From: an uncultured Lachnospiraceae bacterium
GTDB taxonomy: Bacteria > Bacillota > Clostridia > Lachnospirales > Lachnospiraceae
Reading direction: 5' to 3'
DNA length: 64,000 nt
NCBI GenBank assembly: GCA_910577115.1
Contig: CAJTMC010000003.1
Location: 97,348 to 161,347, forward strand
Shown: piece by piece, positions 1 through 10,100 of the stretch
How positions within the stretch are numbered: position 1 is the first letter of the stretch
How the letters are laid out: the number at the start of each line of letters is the position of its first letter
Translations under genes and position numbers: made by a program
Notes under the pieces: model-generated
What the model was told of the DNA's origin: nothing
Seen by the model: the letters and a program-made list of their open reading frames with translations, nothing else
Databases searched by the model: none

Positions 1-941
1 TCCTGATATGTGTCCAGTTGTTTCGCCATACTTCCAAACAGCGGAGGATTTTCTTTCAGAATATTTTTTACCGCTTCTGTCACACCTTCCTTTGACCATG
101 CCTTATGAAATGTACCCCACTCCTCTGAGAGTTCCTCGTCAAGGCATTTGCATATTGCGGAAACAAGGTATGGGTACCCTGATGTATACTGATAAATTTC
201 TTCAGCAATCAACTGTATATCCATTCCCGTATGATTGTCCGTCTCGTACTCTTCCAGCATTGTGATAATCTGACTTGCAGAAAAGCTCATATCAACCGTA
301 AACTTCGCCGCAATATTCCATGGACTATTATACATATGCTCTGCATCCGGTCGCAGCTTCAATTTCAGGTTTTTGATATCATATACACCTGCAAGAATTA
401 CAGAATGAAAAATCGGCGTATTCTCACGTTCCAAATAATACCCTCTCAGCTGTGCGAGAAAATCAAGAAACACCTGATTATTACTTGCGCTATCGACCTC
501 GTCTATGATTAATATAACGGGACGTGAACTTGTATCACACAGACTGCTTAAGCACTCAAACAGCACGTCCATTCCGGTATCAGAAACCTTATTCTGAAAA
601 TCCAATAATAATTTTTGTAATTCCTTTTCATTCTCTGATTCTGCATCGCTGATTGCAATAGATAATTTTTTCACAAAGGATTTTGAAAACTTTCGCGCGT
701 TTTCGAAATTTGCTGTTTCGAATTTCTGAAAATCTAATGCAAAAACAACATAATCCTTTGCAAGTTCCTTCGCCAATGCCTTTAGTGTAGTAGTCTTTCC
801 ATACTGCCGTCCCCTGTTAATCACAAAATATTTTTTTCTGTCCACAAAAAGCTTTTTTATTTTTGCAATCCTCTCATCAAGCCTAACCATATAATGTTCT
901 TTTGGATTACATGCTCCTTCTGTGTTAAAATATCGTGTCAT
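1..941 (-). CDS. AAA-ATPase (DUF1703/PD-(D/E)XK type), 3' end outside window
   Basis: Open from the ATG at 941 to the window edge (about 313 codons, no stop seen). A strong GGGAGG site at 951-956 fixes the start. The translation has a Walker A-like segment (NRGRQYGKTT, about residue 45) and a Walker B (VILIIDEVD, about residue 140), followed by helical sensor-like sequence. This is the arrangement of the AAA-ATPase_like/DUF1703 family, whose members usually carry a PD-(D/E)XK nuclease-like domain at the C terminus; that part would lie beyond position 1 and cannot be seen. The family is abundant in gut Clostridia and Bacteroidetes; its role is unknown. It lies 95 bp downstream of the aconitase-family gene on the same strand. 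Confidence 0.8.
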   Translation of the reverse strand, partial: MTRYFNTEGACNPKEHYMVRLDERIAKIKKLFVDRKKYFVINRGRQYGKTTTLKALAKELAKDYVVFALDFQKFETANFENARKFSKSFVKKLSIAISDAESENEKELQKLLLDFQNKVSDTGMDVLFECLSSLCDTSSRPVILIIDEVDSASNNQVFLDFLAQLRGYYLERENTPIFHSVILAGVYDIKNLKLKLRPDAEHMYNSPWNIAAKFTVDMSFSASQIITMLEEYETDNHTGMDIQLIAEEIYQYTSGYPYLVSAICKCLDEELSEEWGTFHKAWSKEGVTEAVKNILKENPPLFGSMAKQLDTYQ

Positions 942-1036
942 TCTATTTTACCTCCCAAAACGCAACACAGATTATCATTTACTTCAGTATTGTCTTTTGA
1001 AATTTTACAGGGTACGGCAAACATAAAAATACAAAA

Positions 1037-3325
1037 CTAAATCCTGTTATAATTAATCAAGCAGCCCCTCAAAATAATCTGCCGCTCCTCGTCCGTAAGT
1101 TCGCCTAAGGTCATCTCAAACTCCACTTTCTTGTCCTTTCCTACGACATATGCTTTAATCACATCTGCCTTCTCCTCAACAGCCTTTCGGATTCCGGGAA
1201 TGTAAATATAATCAAGATTTTGAAACGGCAGCTCCCCTTCCGGAATCAGGAATGGCAGCATACCCCAGTTGATAAGATTCGAGCGATATCTCTTTGTCGC
1301 ATACTCGTTTGCAATATTTGCCCATCCGCCAAGCACCTTCTGGCAGCTTGCAGCCTGCTCTCTTGCGGAACCGTCGCCCGGCTTTACTGCAAAAATTGTG
1401 CTTCCGATTCCCGTATTATAGCGGTCTGCATCCGGTGTAATCGTCTTCATTGTTGCCCATGCTTCCTCAAGCTCCGGAAGTGTCTGTACAGGACAAGACT
1501 GCTCCTCTCTTGCCTTCTCCGCTGCCTGAATCTCCTTTGCGCGTCCCACATAAGCAGGATCTTTTCTTGACAGGGTAAACTCTGCAAGTCCCAACGGATT
1601 TGAGCGGTAAGAAGAAGTTTCGCCTGAAGGAATCAGCTCGTCTGTGGTCGTGACCGGATCATGAATTTCCGAAACAACTTTTAGCATCAAATTGTCCGTA
1701 AGCGCAACCATCGCAGGCCAATCCTTGATATTCGGACCAAACTGAATCTCAACGGATTCATCCGCCACGCCCTTTGAATCAAATACGCGGTTCTCGTATA
1801 TCTTTTTGTCAAAGAAGTATTTGTACTTTGTGAAATCTCCGTCAAACTCTGTGGCAGGTGTCAAGTATCCCTTGTTTGCCGCAGTTGCCGCAATCGAACG
1901 CGCATCCATCAACGCAACCGACGCAATCTGACCGCTCTGTAACTTAGAACCCTCGCGGTTCGGGAAGTTTCTTGTCGAATGCCTGATTGAAAATGCATTG
2001 TTTGCAGGCGTATCACCCGCGCCAAAGCATGGACCGCAGAATGCTGTCTTTAACACTGCGCCTGTCTGCATCAATTTCGCGGCACAGCCGTTCTTCACCA
2101 GTTCCATATAAACAGGCATAGATGCCGGATAGACACTCAATGTAAACGCGTCAGGGCCAATGCTTGCATTCTCCAAAATATCCGCCGCCGCGCAGATATT
2201 TTCAAATCCGCCGCCCGCACAGCCTGCGATAATGCCCTGCTCCACATACAGCTTTCCGTTTCTTACTTTATCCTTCAGCTTAAAGTCAACGGCACCGTCA
2301 AGGCTGACAAGCGCTTTCTTCTCGCATTCGTCAAGGATATCCATAAGATTTGCATTCAGTTCCTCAATCGTATATGTATTGCTTGGGTGGAATGGCATCG
2401 CAATCATCGGTTTTACTTTGCTCAAATCAATCTTAATTACGCCGTCATAATAGGCAGTTTCGCCCGGATTGAGTTCCGCAAAGTCCTCTGACCTGCCATG
2501 AATATCATAAAACTCTTTGATTTCATCATCTGTTCTCCAAATCGAAGAAAGACACGTCGTCTCTGTGGTCATAACGTCAACGCCGATTCGAAAATCTGCC
2601 GATAAATTGGAAACGCCGGGACCTACAAACTCCATAACTTTATTCTTCACATATCCGTTCTTAAATACCGCGCCGATAATCGCAAGCGCCACGTCCTGCG
2701 GACCGACGCCTTTTGCAGGTGTTCCTTCCATATAAACGGCAACCACGCCGGGCATATTGATATCATAAGTCTGGTTCAAAAGCTGCTTTACAAGCTCCGG
2801 ACCGCCCTCTCCCATCGCCATTGTACCGAGTGCGCCATATCGTGTATGTGAATCGGAACCGAGTATCATTCTGCCGCCGCCTGCAAGCATTTCGCGCGCA
2901 TACTGGTGAATGACTGCCTGATGAGGCGGCACATAAACACCACCGTATTTCTTTGCGCAGGTTAATCCAAACATATGGTCATCTTCGTTGATTGTGCCGC
3001 CTACTGCGCAAAGTGAGTTGTGGCAGTTTGTGAGCACGTATGGAACAGGGAATTTTGTCAACCCTGACGCGCGCGCCGTTTGGATAATTCCTACAAATGT
3101 AATATCATGCGAGGTAAGCTTATCAAACTTGATTTTCAGCTTGTCCATGTTATCGGATGTGTTATGCTTTTCCAAAATTCCGTAAGCAATTGTTTGTTTC
3201 TTCGCCTCAGCCTTATCCGCATCTTTTCCGGTCTTTGCCTTCACTGCTGCCGCCGCGTCCGCGTTATCGGCAATCAGCTCCGTTCCGTTTACGAGATAAG
3301 CGCCTGTTTCAAATAGTTGTATCAT
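1037..3325 (-). CDS. Aconitase-family hydratase (YbhJ-like)
   Basis: A 762-residue member of the aconitase superfamily, single chain with the swivel domain at the C terminus. Visible motifs are GSDSHTRYGALGT (substrate-binding loop), AGCAGGG and FCGPCFG, which supply the three cysteines of a [4Fe-4S] cluster. Length and order match the YbhJ-type hydratases rather than AcnA (about 890) or AcnB (about 865). It may act as the working aconitase (citrate to isocitrate) or on a related hydroxy-acid; the sequence alone does not decide. Its 208-bp upstream gap holds two small hairpins (3367-3390 and 3450-3466). No other TCA-cycle gene is nearby, so context does not help. Confidence 0.85.
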   Translation of the reverse strand: MIQLFETGAYLVNGTELIADNADAAAAVKAKTGKDADKAEAKKQTIAYGILEKHNTSDNMDKLKIKFDKLTSHDITFVGIIQTARASGLTKFPVPYVLTNCHNSLCAVGGTINEDDHMFGLTCAKKYGGVYVPPHQAVIHQYAREMLAGGGRMILGSDSHTRYGALGTMAMGEGGPELVKQLLNQTYDINMPGVVAVYMEGTPAKGVGPQDVALAIIGAVFKNGYVKNKVMEFVGPGVSNLSADFRIGVDVMTTETTCLSSIWRTDDEIKEFYDIHGRSEDFAELNPGETAYYDGVIKIDLSKVKPMIAMPFHPSNTYTIEELNANLMDILDECEKKALVSLDGAVDFKLKDKVRNGKLYVEQGIIAGCAGGGFENICAAADILENASIGPDAFTLSVYPASMPVYMELVKNGCAAKLMQTGAVLKTAFCGPCFGAGDTPANNAFSIRHSTRNFPNREGSKLQSGQIASVALMDARSIAATAANKGYLTPATEFDGDFTKYKYFFDKKIYENRVFDSKGVADESVEIQFGPNIKDWPAMVALTDNLMLKVVSEIHDPVTTTDELIPSGETSSYRSNPLGLAEFTLSRKDPAYVGRAKEIQAAEKAREEQSCPVQTLPELEEAWATMKTITPDADRYNTGIGSTIFAVKPGDGSAREQAASCQKVLGGWANIANEYATKRYRSNLINWGMLPFLIPEGELPFQNLDYIYIPGIRKAVEEKADVIKAYVVGKDKKVEFEMTLGELTDEERQIILRGCLINYNRI

Positions 3326-3533
3326 TTATTGTTACACCTGACCTTTCTGTAATTTGATTATTTATTGGAAACGCCTTCATCAGCGTTTCCCGCGCCGGAT
3401 TTGCGCTGCAAAGCAGCATATTCCTTTGCAAATTCGTGTGCATTTTCAGAAAAGGCGCAAGCCTTTTGTAGCGTGCGCCCTTGTACTATACTTATGTTAA
3501 TTCTTTATTGGGAATCTGTCAATCTTTTTTTAT

Positions 3534-6500
3534 TCAGCACATATTATTTGCCAAATCCGTTTTTCCTTCTTTTCTCCATTTTTTCCCATACTTTCTTTTC
3601 ATGCAAAGCATCGCGTACCCTTTGTAATACCCATGGCTCTTAACCGCTTTTTCATAATATTCATAAGCCCGCTGCATATCTCCTTTTGCCTCATAAAACA
3701 CTCCAAACGCCTCGAATCGGTCATAGCATATTGTTTCATTACAATCCGTACACAATGCACACTCCCCCATCATTACAACATACTTTTCGGCAAGCGCAAC
3801 CTCCCCCGTAAGTGAAAAAAGCTGGACAAGATAAGTTAAATTATCAAGCCTCCACGCCGAAGAACTGTCAATGCAGCTATCATAAATATCCAAGTCCCCA
3901 CAGCCAAACCGACGCTGCAGTGCATCCAAAGCAACTTTTTTATAACGCGCCGTTTCATCATCCTTCTGCAAAAATTTATTCAGCCGAATCAAATCAAGCA
4001 AATCATCTCTGTGCTCATCCCATACAATCACCGGGAGCGTCCTTTGCATTTTTTGCCTAACGGAAACGGATTCCTTTACCATCAGAAAATCGTAAGCAAG
4101 CATATCCGCATAAAGTCTTCGCAAATCGTCTCTGTCATACGCGCGCAACGCTTTTTTTACTTCCCAAAAAAGCAACTTCTTCTTCCAATATGAGGTGCAT
4201 AACCGATGGCGCGCCGAAAGCGTCATATATGTATAAAAGCCTTCTTCTATGATCCGCTCTACATACGTATAAAACCGCAAAAGATTTTCCGCCTTTTCAT
4301 ACAGCCCTGCCGAAACATACACATCTTTGAGCACAATGATTGCAAACGCCTTTTTATTAAATGAATAATACTCCATGTAATCACGTATCGTTTTATCTGC
4401 GGCGTCAATCTTTCCCAGTTTCACATAAATATGTACTAACGAAAACATCGCCTGACAAGCATATTCATCGCTTTTTTCTTTTTCTTTAAGCATTCCAAGT
4501 CCCTGCTCCATATAGGAAGCCGCTTCTTCATAGCGTCCCAATCCGGCGTACGTTCTCCCAAACAGGACACAAATGTCATATCGACAATCCCACTGTGCGG
4601 TCTTCTCCGACTCCGTAAAGCAATAAAGCGCCTCCTGATATTGTCCAAGCTGCAAATGCGCCATACCACAACGGACATAAGCAAACGCAATCTTCTCCGG
4701 ATTGTATGCAATATACTGTTTCCAAAGTCGAATAGAATCATGAAAAAATATCCCTCTATCAGAACCAAAATCATCATAAATCATAGCTGCCGCCCGATAG
4801 ACATCCTCATTTTCAGGATCAAAATCAATCACCCTCCGGGCATATGCACGCGCCCGGGCGATATCATGAATGGTAAAATAACGCACTGCCATTTTTATAT
4901 AGAGCTCCGCATCCGGTGTGAAATTCTCCTCAATATAAGAATACTCATTCAATGCTTCCTGATGCTGTCCGGTTTGAATGTACAGGCTGGCAAGTGCATT
5001 GTGATATTTTTCACGATCATTGTTCTTAATTGCACTGAGCAGATACTGTCTTTTATTTTGCTGAACCTGCGCTGCATATAATTCCTTTGCATCATGAAGC
5101 TCTGTCGCACTGAGCAGATACTGTTTCTCGTTTTGTTGAACCTGCGCCGCAGATAATGCCTTTATATAATAAAGCTCTGCAAGATAATCCTGCGTGTTAA
5201 AATTCTGCGCATCACGTGCTCCTTCCTGTAACATTTCGTCAAGCTCTTGGTTTACATCCAGCGCAAAGCCGTTATTTGTCTTGCTGGAAAGAAAGCGGCA
5301 GATTAGATTTAATGCACGCAGACCATAACTTGTCACCCCGTCCGAATCCGCTTTTGCAAGGATATTCTTCGCATCATCAAACCGCTCTTCATCTAAGTAA
5401 ACCCTTGCCGCATACTCATAAATCCCTGCATCACGTGCTCCCTGATATAACATTTGGTAATATAAACCGACAACCTCTTGTGCTTTTCCCATCTCATAGC
5501 ACAATTTTTGTTTCAAAATGAGCAGACCACTCTGCTCACCAAGCCGGCTGATTAACGCATCATACATTGTATACGTTTTCTGAAACTCTCTGATTTCCAA
5601 ATAGCAATACGCAAGATTCATCTGTGCAATTATATTTTCAGGCGCTTCATCCCAAGCGGACGTAAGAAAAGGAATCGCTTCCTGATACCATTTCACACGC
5701 TCCTTGCGTAACCATGCATTCTTGGCACGAACCATCAAAACCAGGCCAAGCTGCAAATTTGAATCGCAAAGACTGCGCATCAGCGATTCCTTTGTATCGT
5801 TTTTTGATACAAGCGCTCCTGCTTCCAACTCAGCAAGCTTTTCTTTGACACATTCCAGCCTCCGTTTTCCATATTTAAATGCCAGCGTGTAGTCCTCTTT
5901 CTGCTTATACAGATAAAATAGGAGCATATGGTAATCCTTGATTTCTGTTTCATAGGAAGCTTTTGCCGTAATCACTGCAATTGCTTTGTCCAACTCTCCC
6001 TGATAGCGATACGCATACCCCAAAAGACGCGCATCTTCAGCTTCCAAGGTTTCTGCATCTTTTCCGCACAATGCAATAAATTGCCGCTCAAGCCCAATGA
6101 CTGCTTTGTTTACCTCCTCGTCCTCTCTAAGCATTTCGGCCGCATAAATATGATGCAATGCGTTTTTCAGCTCCCCATGTTCCATTTCATAAAGTGCGGC
6201 ATATTTGTTTCCAATATAATTTTCATCATCTAACACAAGACTTTGACACAAGGACACATATGCTTTCTGCTTCTCACCCACACGCCACAGCACCTCGCCA
6301 CAGCGCATTTGAATAGGAGCGTCATTCCGGTATGTCTCCATATCTGCAAGTTCAAGCGCAATCGCTTTGGCTTCCTCTTTCTTTCCGATTGCAATAAAGT
6401 AATCTGCCTTGTCAAGTGTATAATATGGATATCGAATTCCCATCGCATCAATCATGCGAATCAGACGCTCTGCGCGTGTCATATCTTCGTTATGAAGCGC

Positions 6501-7097
6501 TTCCTCAAGTTCCTGAACATAATCTAAAAAGCTGTCATAATCCGCGTCGTCCCTCCCATCAAGCATACGAAACCACTCATAAGAATAGCCGCAATTTTCG
6601 TTGCTGACATTGGAAACCATATAGTCAACAAAGGCAGCTGAAAGTTTTTCCCGAAACTCCTGCGCATTTTCGCAGACATCAAAACGCTCATTCAAAAGCT
6701 GATATATTTCACGTGGTATGCGGTAATTTCCCTGAAGAAACGTAAACAATTCCCACTTTGCTTCCTCATAAGAATCAAGATCATCAAACACATCCTCCCA
6801 CAAAAGTTCCTTCCACGACTCATAGCAAGTACGCGCGGAAATACTCTGATAAATACCTGCAAGCTTTTTGCGCAATACACCGATTGGCGTATTATCTTCC
6901 GGCTCCGGATCATGGTTAAAAATACGGCTATATGCAAGCGCTTTTTCATAAGCCTCCCGCAGTAATTGAAACCCTTCGGGATTATCCTCCGGATGATTTG
7001 CGGGCAACGCCATACGATATGCGCTGCGAATCAGACTTTCGTCCTTTGTCATTTCGATATTAAGAATAGCAAATGCCATATTGAAATCCATTCCCAT
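3534..7097 (-). CDS. Giant TPR-repeat protein with degenerate N-terminal J domain
   Basis: 1187 residues. The first about 55 residues resemble a DnaJ J domain (IRSAYRMAL, then HPEDNPEGF, then REAYEKAL), but the HPD tripeptide that activates DnaK is HPE here, so Hsp70 stimulation may be lost. The rest is an almost continuous run of TPR-like helical hairpins (many AxxYxxxG/A and xxYxxAL patterns), expected to form a protein-binding superhelix; there is no signal peptide or membrane segment. A 25-residue unit is tandemly duplicated (AAQVQQN appears twice). Start ATG at 7097 follows a GGAGAA site. It lies 74 bp downstream of the exonuclease-RecQ-UvrD gene on the same strand, so the two are probably co-transcribed. 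Specific function unknown. Confidence 0.85.
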   Translation of the reverse strand: MGMDFNMAFAILNIEMTKDESLIRSAYRMALPANHPEDNPEGFQLLREAYEKALAYSRIFNHDPEPEDNTPIGVLRKKLAGIYQSISARTCYESWKELLWEDVFDDLDSYEEAKWELFTFLQGNYRIPREIYQLLNERFDVCENAQEFREKLSAAFVDYMVSNVSNENCGYSYEWFRMLDGRDDADYDSFLDYVQELEEALHNEDMTRAERLIRMIDAMGIRYPYYTLDKADYFIAIGKKEEAKAIALELADMETYRNDAPIQMRCGEVLWRVGEKQKAYVSLCQSLVLDDENYIGNKYAALYEMEHGELKNALHHIYAAEMLREDEEVNKAVIGLERQFIALCGKDAETLEAEDARLLGYAYRYQGELDKAIAVITAKASYETEIKDYHMLLFYLYKQKEDYTLAFKYGKRRLECVKEKLAELEAGALVSKNDTKESLMRSLCDSNLQLGLVLMVRAKNAWLRKERVKWYQEAIPFLTSAWDEAPENIIAQMNLAYCYLEIREFQKTYTMYDALISRLGEQSGLLILKQKLCYEMGKAQEVVGLYYQMLYQGARDAGIYEYAARVYLDEERFDDAKNILAKADSDGVTSYGLRALNLICRFLSSKTNNGFALDVNQELDEMLQEGARDAQNFNTQDYLAELYYIKALSAAQVQQNEKQYLLSATELHDAKELYAAQVQQNKRQYLLSAIKNNDREKYHNALASLYIQTGQHQEALNEYSYIEENFTPDAELYIKMAVRYFTIHDIARARAYARRVIDFDPENEDVYRAAAMIYDDFGSDRGIFFHDSIRLWKQYIAYNPEKIAFAYVRCGMAHLQLGQYQEALYCFTESEKTAQWDCRYDICVLFGRTYAGLGRYEEAASYMEQGLGMLKEKEKSDEYACQAMFSLVHIYVKLGKIDAADKTIRDYMEYYSFNKKAFAIIVLKDVYVSAGLYEKAENLLRFYTYVERIIEEGFYTYMTLSARHRLCTSYWKKKLLFWEVKKALRAYDRDDLRRLYADMLAYDFLMVKESVSVRQKMQRTLPVIVWDEHRDDLLDLIRLNKFLQKDDETARYKKVALDALQRRFGCGDLDIYDSCIDSSSAWRLDNLTYLVQLFSLTGEVALAEKYVVMMGECALCTDCNETICYDRFEAFGVFYEAKGDMQRAYEYYEKAVKSHGYYKGYAMLCMKRKYGKKWRKEGKTDLANNMC
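5032..5181. repeat. 75-bp in-frame tandem duplication inside the TPR gene
   Basis: Two adjacent 75-bp copies, 5032-5106 and 5107-5181, each begin with GCACTGAGCAGATACTG. They encode two 25-residue units containing AAQVQQN(E/K)(K/R)QYLLSA. The unit is a multiple of three, so the reading frame is kept. Copies have diverged at several positions, so the duplication is not brand new. It lengthens the helical solenoid by less than one TPR (34 residues). Confidence 0.85.
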
Positions 7098-7171
7098 AAA
7101 ATATGTTCTCCTTCATCATTTCGTGTATCGGTAAATCTCTTATTGCATCTTTGTGAAAATTATATCAAACA

Positions 7172-10100
7172 CTACTGCCCGCGGATAAAACACACATCCG
7201 GCAAAACAATCGGATACTCTTTCCCTTCCTCCACATCCGTCCACCCCACGACAAACCGCACGCGGGCGCTTTTCATCACATATCCCTGCGCCTGATACTG
7301 CTCCACCTGTTTGCGAAACTCTTTGGAAAACTGCACAATCGGCTGCATTTTTCCGCCATACTCCACGCAAAGCTCCAAGCCTCTCACCAAAAGCTTCATA
7401 CCACATATCATTTGGCGAATAATCTCTTTTTTGCGCTTAAAAAATCCAAGATTGACATCCTTATGCGAAAGCTGCATCAAAATTTCTTCCGGCTTCTCGT
7501 ACGACACACTGTCCGCCCTCGTCCTTACATTTCCCGTAATAAAGCGGTCAAATTCCTTATTATTATAAAAAATGTGCAGTCCCCTTTTCGCCCTTGTCAT
7601 TCCCACATACAATTTCCGTTTGCACGCGTCCGTATCAATGCGAACCTTGTCAAGCAGCATAAAAACCTCGTCAAATTCCCTGCCCTTTGATTTATGAATT
7701 GTGGACACCACCACATCACCGTTCTCATTCTGAAAGAAATCCTCAAGCTTCGATTCATGCAGAAACGTTTCCAAATCCGATTTGTATTTCTTCTTATTTG
7801 ACTGCTCAAACACTTCCAATATGGTAAGGCACAATGCAAGATTACTGCTTTGTCCGTAAAATTGTATCAGCCTGTTTTTTGCCTCCTCCCACTTCTCGTC
7901 CGAAATAATCGGCGTTGCCAAATCCTTCTCGATTTTCTTCATAAAATAGCGTATTTCAAGCATATTATACAAATCAAATCCGTCGCTGGACTGTATCAGC
8001 TTTGCCCCGATACCCTTTTTCTTCAAAAGCCCGACCACACAATACGCCTCATTATTTGTGCTGGTGAGAATACATACTGTACCTTTGCTGCGCGCCGCGA
8101 TTGCCGCCAAAGCTACAGGCTCCTCCAAATTCGGACTGGCACACTGTACCAGCTCCACTACTCCGCCCGCAGCACACCGCGAAACAACCGGCGCACTCTT
8201 AAGTCTGCAATCAATGCATTTTACAAAGTGGTTGGCAAATGCCACAATGTCAGGAGCGCTTCTATAGTTCTCAAGCAGTTCGTATTTTTTTGCATTTTCC
8301 CGTTCCAAAAAAGACGCAAAATATCCGGAATCCGAGCCTCTGAATTCATAGATATTCTGGTCATCATCTCCTACGGCAATCACACGCAAATCATCGTTGC
8401 GCTCCATTAGCGCAGTAATCAAACCATACTCATTTTCATCCATATCCTGCGCTTCATCAATCACAAGTACGGTCTTGGTAATCCGCCCGATTTCTACATC
8501 CCCGTTTTGAATCATTTCCGAGGCATCTTTCACGACCGTTTTTGCATTCACAAGATTTCCCACTCTGCCAATCAAGTCAAAGCAGTAGGAATGAAAGGTC
8601 TTGATTTCGATAAAGCCCGCTGCATTTCCAATCAGCGCATAGAGCCGTTGGCGAAACTCCGTTACTGCCGCACGCGAAAAAGTCACCATCAAAAGCTGCT
8701 CATGTTTTACGTCTTCTAAAAGCAACAGCGAAGCAAGCTTGTGCACCAAAACCTTTGTCTTTCCACTCCCCGGACCTGCTGCCACGACAACATACTTTGA
8801 CACGTCATCATCAATAATTTCTCTTTGTATTTGCGACAATTCGTTAAAGAGCTTATTATACTTCTCTGGCGTAATGTTCCTGTTAATTTCATTTTTCCGG
8901 TTTCCCTTAAAATATTTTGCAATAAACATTCGATAGTCCATTTGAAAATATTCATTGACAAATTGCAATGCTTCCTGATAATTTCTGACCATCATATTCG
9001 CAAACTCACCGACAATATGTATCTGCTGCATTTTCTGTTTGTAATATTCATTTAAGTCCTTATAATCGTCCGCCTTGTACCGAATTTTATTATCCAATTC
9101 CAGCCTTGTGATCTGCATTCCGCTGTACAGCACAAGAAAACCGCCCTCCAATTTCATGGCATCAATCTTCGACAAATATAAAAGGGCATTTTCCACCTCT
9201 TGATCCGATACCTCTATGTCTCTGTTTTTTCTGTATTCCTGTTTTAATTCCAAAACGGAAAATCCTACCAGGATGTGCTCCTTGCTGCTCCTTACCTCCC
9301 TGCTTTTGTCAAACAGATACTTTACAATAAAGTCCGCTAATTGAATACATTGTAACCGCTTTTTCCACAGATCCGCAACCTTCATTTCGGGAACGACAAT
9401 GGTTCTTTGCGTCGTATTTTCTATGCTTTTTTTGATGTACTTTTTGATTGTCCAATAATAAAATACCGTCTTCATCGCATTAACTGTTGCCGTCTTTATT
9501 CCGCTGCTGATAGCACTCTCATTGAGTTCTTTCAGGTTCAGGCTTTGTCCGTCGCTGCTGAGATTCTTCACAAGAAATTCTTCCAGCATGGAATATTTTT
9601 TCAATATGTTCAGGGATTTATTTTCGGTATCCGTTTTTTGTATGTATGCAGTCAAATCCTTTGTATTCGCAAGAATATTTTCCTCGCGCAGAATATGGAT
9701 TAATTTAAACGTTTCCTCACGCTCAATGCCAAGCCTGTCCGCAATATAATCAATCCGCGACTCTCCTTCATCATTCTGAGCATTCGCAACACTCCTTGCC
9801 GAAATCAACATACTGATAATTCGTTTTGCATTTGTCTGCTCCGCCTCAGTCATTTTATAGGACTGTGCGATCCTGGCGGAGGCTTCCATCATGTTTCTGA
9901 CAAGAATGCTTGTGGCATAGATATGCGGCACGTTCTTCCCACGCTTGATGTATCCGGCATTCTCCAATGCCTGCACTGCCGTCTTGACGCGTGTTTCGAT
10001 ATCCGTCACATTTTCGTCCCAGCCTGCCTGACGCGCAATTTCAAGCGGCGTGCGCTGAACGGAAGGTCTGTTTCTTGTTAAATCTTTAACAGCCTTCCAC

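Noticed and set aside
3326..3533. Open frames upstream of the aconitase-family gene (for example one ending GVSNK)
   Set aside because: No start with ribosome site; the region has hairpins and looks like a leader or intergenic repeat.
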